Origin: a virus
Strand: one strand, 5' to 3'
Length of the DNA: 21,113 bases
Virus record (IMG/VR): IMGVR_UViG_3300012954_002321
Coordinates: 1 to 21,113 of that record
Shown: positions 21,001-21,113 of the stretch, in pieces
Layout: the number at the start of each line of letters is the position of its first letter
Numbering within the stretch: the first letter of the stretch is position 1
Translations under genes and position numbers: made by a program
Notes under the pieces: generated by a model
Databases searched by the model: none
Told to the model about the DNA's origin: nothing
What the model saw: the letters and a program-made list of their open reading frames with translations, nothing else

Positions 21001-21043
21001 GACTGGAAACAACACTATTAAGTTGAACTCTGTTTTTTGACAT
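9005..21043 (-). CDS. 7: Giant gp7-type baseplate wedge protein (4012 aa)
   Basis: This is a single open frame of 4012 codons. The ATG is fixed by an in-frame TAA three codons upstream. T4 gp7 is the backbone of the baseplate wedge and has 1032 residues. Segments here resemble its C-terminal part: LPAYVQEDYPLVSSFLKQYY (15-34), QSKDFYLSKGTDESFKILFK (194-213, T4 RSYDFYSTKGIEASYKFLFK), and a separate block at about 2355-2490 with RVQDNFYYQRFSYSLRSGIP and NHTLGYKKF (T4 YINRSRSYYVMKIKSNLP, HPVGFGF). Between and after these lie many beta modules: GxGY repeats, HxFxxGE...VDxxxFKL repeats, EII..RG repeats, a YHYH-like domain (1240-1345), and dozens of G[VIL]G[ST]T turns. The C-terminal part has two fibre-like modules (VVLINDIFQVP, IIFVNDILQEP). 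There are no membrane segments or signal peptide. Its position between a probable gene 6 end and gene 8 matches T4. Alternatively it is a cyanophage-specific structural protein that merely shares motifs with gp7. Confidence 0.78.
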   Translation of the reverse strand: MSKNRVQLNSVVSSQLPAYVQEDYPLVSSFLKQYYLGQEYQSGPADLIQNIDEYIKLDNSANIVESVILQDDLNFYDKTIKVDPVSSPTGTVGFPDTYGLIKIDNEIITYRGKTDYSFTGCKRGFVGITSYKSGVNNSELVFEESEADDHNDGSVIENLSVVFLKEFLLKTKNQLLPGLQNRTLDKDLNQNIFLKQSKDFYLSKGTDESFKILFKALYNEDVTVIRPSEFLFTPSNARYEIVNQLIVEPIEGNPENLDTATLYQDAYKFDDKIRKSYAPITSVEKIEVGFGQSYYKLNFDGGYNRDIIVEGVEYGAFSVEPSTRIIGAVSSGSTIIDVDSTVGFGTTGELYVTYSDTTTGVVSYTSKSLTQFFGVTNLTKNINDASTVGINTFTYGRSKLDQNELIKVRISSVLKTSPKLPENTLSLKKGTTANVTTYGVSENNFLTRGWEYNVASIYGVDSVELLDKSDFTYSVTLNSKHYLKVGNAIFVILKDNTKLSSVVISIDNEKSFRVRGQGKLEESQVSKIQRKIQKGLSNTFSKINQFSTGVDNLYKTDDGSYIVASPSIPSYNAQPIQVTQRKITFSGTFEGTEFKISPGVEHGYYTGEAIYYAASTFDQKYIDSDGTVKTRTARNAGLFADGLYFVERVDGFTLKFAKSNDDIYNQRYVSVDSSTTVTDSTIIPYVNFEKTLKPQKLLRKISAPLNQGTKTSTTPGTTGILINGVEVLNYKSKDTVKYGAIESVDILFPSNNIDVINVPNLIISDPVGSGATGHLSVSGSVKEVRVLEGGFDYLSKPTLKIEGGNGQGAFGIVNMKLIDHAPEFFADQASDKVSLVNDTIGFATFHKFRNAEQVAYKTFDYQPIVGLDTSALYFVSTVDNTTVRLHPTQASAVSGINTISLTGFGVGKHALQSVNKKSIVSSINIVTGGSGYESKKKTASISGINTSSNVISIKNHDYKDGETVKYTVEGTVAEGLSNNTEYYVTTVDKDSFKLSAVGVSSDKEFFYRTKQYENITSVGVGTHIFNYPEITATLSGEVGISSVGTETFKASVEPIVRGTITSVHIENEGVGYGSSEVINLDRQPTITINGGKNAQVKPIINNGKITQVIILNSGYGYDTPPDLVINGDGQGAVLVPIISNGSLSEVIVSEPGGGFDISNTSIDVQTSIDSELPPRFYSNLKTWRVNAFEKNLPFFTKDDGVVISGKYELQFAHLYAPRILRESNFSVDSEANILYGESDLRKVSSIEVDSDQHSPILGFAYDGNPIYGPYAYTTRSGGVISQMKTGYSLDLKSERPPLSVFPEGFFIEDYTHKNVTDETVLDENNGRFCITPEYPKGTYAYFMTVNDLQTEQSGVFEKYKKPVFPYIIGDNYHSIPNEFNFAGSSNQDDFNFEESDLRRNTDPLNLIEGETQLYSYLFIPNKFSQTAKINAVVPGSIDAIGILTGGTNYKVGETLVFDNEGTGGNSAYAKISRVKGKSITNISVASSSITDVEIYPKTSGVYEVVCDNPHEFLRSDIVSITGLSTNGTGIEGSYSVGISSNRLRLAGVGTTAVAIGTEGVTGLVTHFSVTGNILSTKVNDVLEIGTEKVKVLNVDFENSRFRVLRSVRGTVSTGHTIGKLLLEDSRNFDILTGITSTYEFTRNEQVYFDPSETVGLGTTAGIGIGSTLSFANPGAGITQKFIPTKSLFFKNHKFKTGDQLTYSPGTGGVGLYVEDETNVGLGATLSDGQKVFVAKIDDDLIGIATVRVGLGTTGTFVGVAASHRNSSTLFFKGVGVGNTHSFTTNHTVITAQIKKNTVTVSTAETHGISPKHRVDISVNPRTNKNVVVKYNDYNRNIIVNPLGFSSTGINTSTGTIFVQSHEFEGGEKVIYNVDVGSNVANGLTNEKIYYISKVDENNFKLSNTYYDATRDIPVTVSIADTGSDGGNINPINPSITLYKDSTVTFDLSDSSLGYSVLGSNYPAFDLNLYRDKDFKVPFNKSNNSNVFEYTRSGQVGSAGGKAVLSVSSNLPDDLFYKFDLVYNASLPTIKSDVNVDTDVISGNQIKIKNSQYSGNHRIKIDSSTSFSYDLPNPPESVSYASSISELTYMTDCDHTTGPIARIEILNEGNDYYELPSITKVNTGIGSGAILEAQSSTIGSLKSTSTQDIGFNLPSDSTLKPRLLFPQTIRIEPLAVFDSVGITSFGRGFSITPKLIVIDGKTQLPVNDVDLEMRLGESNIRILKNTNGISNVPPTIIPTRTDSGVGISTIEYLPATKDVIVTMNVGFSTLNSFPFIVGDKVLIENVSVGVGSTGKNYNSAGYNYKLFELTEVSQNLGGIGSVTFNMSNLFNDDEFPGSFDEVNSSGRITAQKHFPIFEPNLVLNDYIIGETVTSDSATGVVEDWNPVTSIIRVSSDDNFKVDEKITGRSSKFVSIASTITSFESYFDFNASSKVIRGWQNESGELNYSLQRVQDNFYYQRFSYSLRSGIPFDTWNDVVSSTNHTLGYKKFSDYQLESTNENSMVVGSGATSLTDGIVSVNDIQEVIDLNCVNDFDLVRENNINSGTMSNEMIFSNRILLDYFESIGNRVLSIDDISGQFNSEPRSTPFSVVNTFDISESRGVKYVTYVRDKRFTQQRQLLIVDLVHDGVRAYMNQYGRIETQYDQGSFDFSITGTDGQLLFFPTKSVVNDYNVTTLSYNISGIATIGIGTSFFGSGIQVDTSSTEITSGSDATIVSIASTYNSAKVLVTINPDSTVNDKFETVELSVSHDGTNVELLEFGQLTTGGFDSYGGAGLGTYSAAISGSNLEIDFHPGVGIGSTGVINTVQIALSENTSGITTTKLQFSELDGRTTTISASGSPGVTTVSQYDNNYDSAYFIAQVADTTNGEYQISEIVVVDDYLTASNSYDTYFTEYAECSTGVGLGTFGTSIDSAGTVSLLFTPNPSIATKVTVFKNALTLNQDTTLGTGITFTNAFIGGEFGSYSGTESDVKRSFGLTHKNDEIFERYFVGNDSNVVDLTNNTITIPNHFYVSGEKIEYVHVGTASSAIGIATTSFTGAANTTFLPGENIFAIKVDDNKIKIANSAENALKPVPVAVELESVGIGTSHRFIATNQNAKVIVAIDNLLQSPIVSTSVTTGLSTSVTIFDSLVKFSGITSFFGSDIIKINDEIMKIEGVGIGSTNIIRVRRGWLGTKVAAAATGDLVTKISGNYNIIDNVLNFVEAPFGNTPIGSTTNPPDERDFVGITTSSTFQGRSFIRSGISGSSNDSYSRNYVFDNINDKFNGTTKDFTLKQSGSNITGIENENAVVLINDIFQVPSTLGDYTLSESSGITTVSFNGSSPQTPLGPDVGISSFPKGGIIVSVGSTEGFGYQPLISAGGTAIISGFGTISSISIGNTGSGYRSGIQTVNVGVGTSSTGTGNIQFVGVATISNGHITGVAITNPGVGFTHTNQPFVVFDDPLSYSDMRLFYSSSSIAGVGTEATIDVVVGNGSSVIDFEIKNTGYGYRDGAILTVAIGGTTGIPTTSSFSGNEFQITVNEISDDKFSGWSVGTLQLLDNIEVLIDGVRKDFPLKINGAVTSIVASPGSKINVQDILIIFVNDILQEPGVGYEFSGGSTLTFTEPLKIGDTVSILFYKGNGDTDVRFEDIIETVTKGDTLQLQYIPETQTPNLDEEKRSVLDLISTGNVVTNPYDGPGLTNDVTLERRVIWCRQTEDKIINGIPTGKDREIYEPVINPTSYIIKNVGIGSTVVYVDTLRPLFNPQNEAADLTHQDKITFIPQESKVGASATAVVSGFGTISSVVISDGGVGYTTATVSFGYTSESRAFGTVTISAGGTVTGVAITSPGVGYTYTSTPTVLISPPGHTEEECNVVNYFGDNCTIVGFGTTAGPKLIFDIHVPYDSFLRNSVVAGTAVTISSIQANDYFIIRNSNVGVGSTFVDGIYEVASEETFTRDVVGISTMVKRLFVDATSVPSGFTGITTSDGGIGDFSWGRIDLSVRSALKTYTAYTSGITTSTRVVRSNFLKSKNYTANS
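9521..9724 (-). repeat. GxGY beta repeat pair near the C-terminus of the giant wedge protein (residues 3774-3841)
   Basis: ISSVVISDGGVGYTTATVSF followed by GTVTGVAITSPGVGYTYTST and PTVLISPP. It closely resembles the pair at 3364-3437 (ISSISIGNTGSGY / GVAITNPGVGF), which suggests duplication within the gene. Confidence 0.72.
10733..10954 (-). repeat. GxGY beta repeat pair in the giant wedge protein (residues 3364-3437)
   Basis: ISSISIGNTGSGYRSGIQTV followed by GHITGVAITNPGVGFTHTNQ and PFVVFDDP. This is the same two-strand unit as the central cluster, here followed at about 3473 by a further copy (IDFEIKNTGYGYRDG). Confidence 0.7.
11840..12050 (-). repeat. HxxxxGE...VDxxxFKL beta module, distal divergent copy
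   Basis: NTITIPNHFYVSGEKIEYVH, then LPGENIFAIKVDDNKIKIAN. It keeps the NHxxxxGExIxY and KVDDxxIKI landmarks but has a longer loop with an internal GIATTSFTG segment. Confidence 0.55.
13574..13981 (-). other. gp7-like block B (residues about 2355-2490 of the giant wedge protein)
   Basis: A run of LNDYIIGETVTSDSATGVVE, then VDEKITGRSSKFVSI, then RVQDNFYYQRFSYSLRSGIP, FDTWNDVV and NHTLGYKKF. In T4 gp7 the stretch just after the SYDFYSTKG region reads EDLVGQTIYTATGRC, later NNIDYINRSRSYYVMKIKS, SRWKSDVI and HPVGFGF. Order and spacing within the block agree, so it appears to be the continuation of block A displaced by about 2,200 residues. Confidence 0.5.
15325..15490 (-). repeat. HxxxxGE...VDxxxFKL beta module, second clear copy
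   Basis: GTIFVQSHEFEGGEKVIYNV, then NGLTNEKIYYISKVDENNFK and L. It aligns by eye with the copy at 18055-18215 through HxFxxGExVxY, the GLxNxxxYY step and VDxxxFKLS. Confidence 0.65.
17009..17326 (-). other. YHYH-like domain inside the giant wedge protein (residues about 1240-1345)
   Basis: The segment has, in order, HSPILGFAYDGNPIYGPYAY (H1253, DGNPIYGP 1262-1269), LDENNGR (1321-1327) and TPEYPKGTYAYFMT (about 1331-1343). This matches the usual order of the YHYH family: an H-x(n)-DGxPIYGP core, LDxxNG, then the YHY motif. The terminal YHYH signature itself is degenerate here (YAYF), so the histidines of the name motif are missing. Its function in virions is unknown to me. Confidence 0.6.
17576..17881 (-). 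repeat. Tandem GxGY beta repeats in the giant wedge protein (residues 1055-1156)
   Basis: Three successive copies: ITSVHIENEGVGYG, ITQVIILNSGYGYDTPPDLV and LSEVIVSEPGGGFD, separated by NGGKNAQVKPIINNG and NGDGQGAVLVPIISNG. The unit is roughly: small-x-V-x-[VI]-x-x-x-G-x-G-[YF]-x-x-x-P-x-[VL], then G-x-G-A...I-x-x-G. Isolated copies also occur near 778-816, 915-935, 1435-1475, 2100-2141 and 3473-3496. Confidence 0.75.
18055..18215 (-). repeat. HxxxxGE...VDxxxFKL beta module, copy in the giant wedge protein (residues about 943-996)
   Basis: SNVISIKNHDYKDGETVKYT, then GLSNNTEYYVTTVDKDSFKL. It is among the clearest copies of a module found about seven times in this protein. Other copies lie near 19060-19285, 18373-18560, 16395-16540, 15805-16000, 15325-15490 and 11840-12050. 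Confidence 0.65.
20339..21001 (-). other. gp7-like block A (residues 15-235 of the giant wedge protein)
   Basis: PAYVQEDYPLVSSFLKQYY followed, after an EII..RG module at about 98-135, by QNIFLKQSKDFYLSKGTDES and ILFKALYNEDVTVIRP. T4 gp7 has an equivalent run in its C-terminal third: DSNFEAFCEAYIQYL, later SYDFYSTKGIEASYKFLFK and VLYNEEVEIEI. This is the most conserved-looking part of the protein and the chief reason for the gp7 call. The T4 sequence is recalled, not aligned here. Confidence 0.65.
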
Positions 21044-21049
21044 TTTATG

Positions 21050-21057
21050 AATTTATC
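21050..21057 (-). promoter_or_regulatory. Weak late-promoter-like element, GATAAATT, before the gp7-type gene
   Basis: One mismatch (last base) from NATAAATA. It lies only six bases before the ATG at 21043, so any transcript from it would be nearly leaderless for this gene. It contains the in-frame TAA that delimits the start. Weakly supported. Confidence 0.2.
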
Positions 21058-21080
21058 GTCTGTTAGTGGTTGTAGTAGTA

Positions 21081-21113
21081 TTAGTATCCAGATCCGCCAC
21101 CAGAGGATCCTGA
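21081..21113 (-). CDS. C-terminal end of upstream gene, possibly baseplate wedge gp6
   Basis: Reading in from the right edge, ten sense codons give the Ser/Gly-rich tail SGSSGGGSGY, followed by TAA at 21083-21081. The next ATG is 37 bases away. A Gly/Ser tail ending in an aromatic residue fits a phage structural protein. The assignment to gene 6 rests only on gene order (6-7-8 in T4) and is an inference. Too little is present to test it. Confidence 0.5.
   Translation of the reverse strand, partial: SGSSGGGSGY

Noticed and set aside
1-21113. tRNA genes, host-derived metabolic genes, transposases, reverse transcriptase or homing endonucleases
   Set aside because: None seen. Coding sequence fills the window with gaps of only 6, 24 and 37 bases, and no terminator-like hairpin fits in these gaps.

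Overview
This window looks like part of the late structural (baseplate) region of a T4-like myovirus of marine cyanobacteria, that is a Prochlorococcus or Synechococcus cyanomyovirus. The reasons are an AT-rich sequence, all genes on one strand with almost no intergenic space, a gene order matching the T4 baseplate wedge cluster (end of a probable gene 6, then 7, 8 and the 9/10 position), very large glycine- and threonine-rich beta-type structural proteins of the cyanophage kind, and a GATAAATA element of the cyanophage late-promoter type. No host, metabolic, RNA or mobile genes are visible. A T4-like phage of another marine bacterium cannot be excluded.

Layout, in the direction of transcription (minus strand, right to left). 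(1) 21113-21081 is the last ten codons of an upstream gene with a Ser/Gly-rich tail. By position it is probably the gp6 wedge protein. (2) 21043-9005 is one uninterrupted 4012-residue gene. Its N-terminus and one internal segment resemble two parts of the C-terminal region of T4 gp7, so it is read here as a giant gp7-type wedge protein. About 2,200 residues of beta-repeat modules, including a YHYH-like domain, lie between the two gp7-like parts, and about 1,500 more follow the second. (3) 8980-7427 is the baseplate wedge protein gp8, 517 residues against 334 in T4, with two inserted segments. (4) 7420 to the left edge is an open reading frame of at least 2473 codons for a DUF4815-type cyanophage virion protein in the position T4 uses for gp9/gp10. 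Its 3' end lies outside the window.

The products would assemble together. In T4, gp7 and gp6 form the wedge backbone, gp8 binds it, and gp9, gp10 and gp11 attach fibres and pins at the periphery. The main surprise is that the same small beta modules recur in all three large proteins, as if the whole wedge had been enlarged with one set of parts: a GxGY repeat (all three), a D/E-E-I-I...RG repeat (two of them), and, within gp7 only, an H-x-F-x-x-G-E...VDxxxFKL repeat. There is no gene-free stretch above 40 bases; the gaps are 6, 24 and 37 bases.
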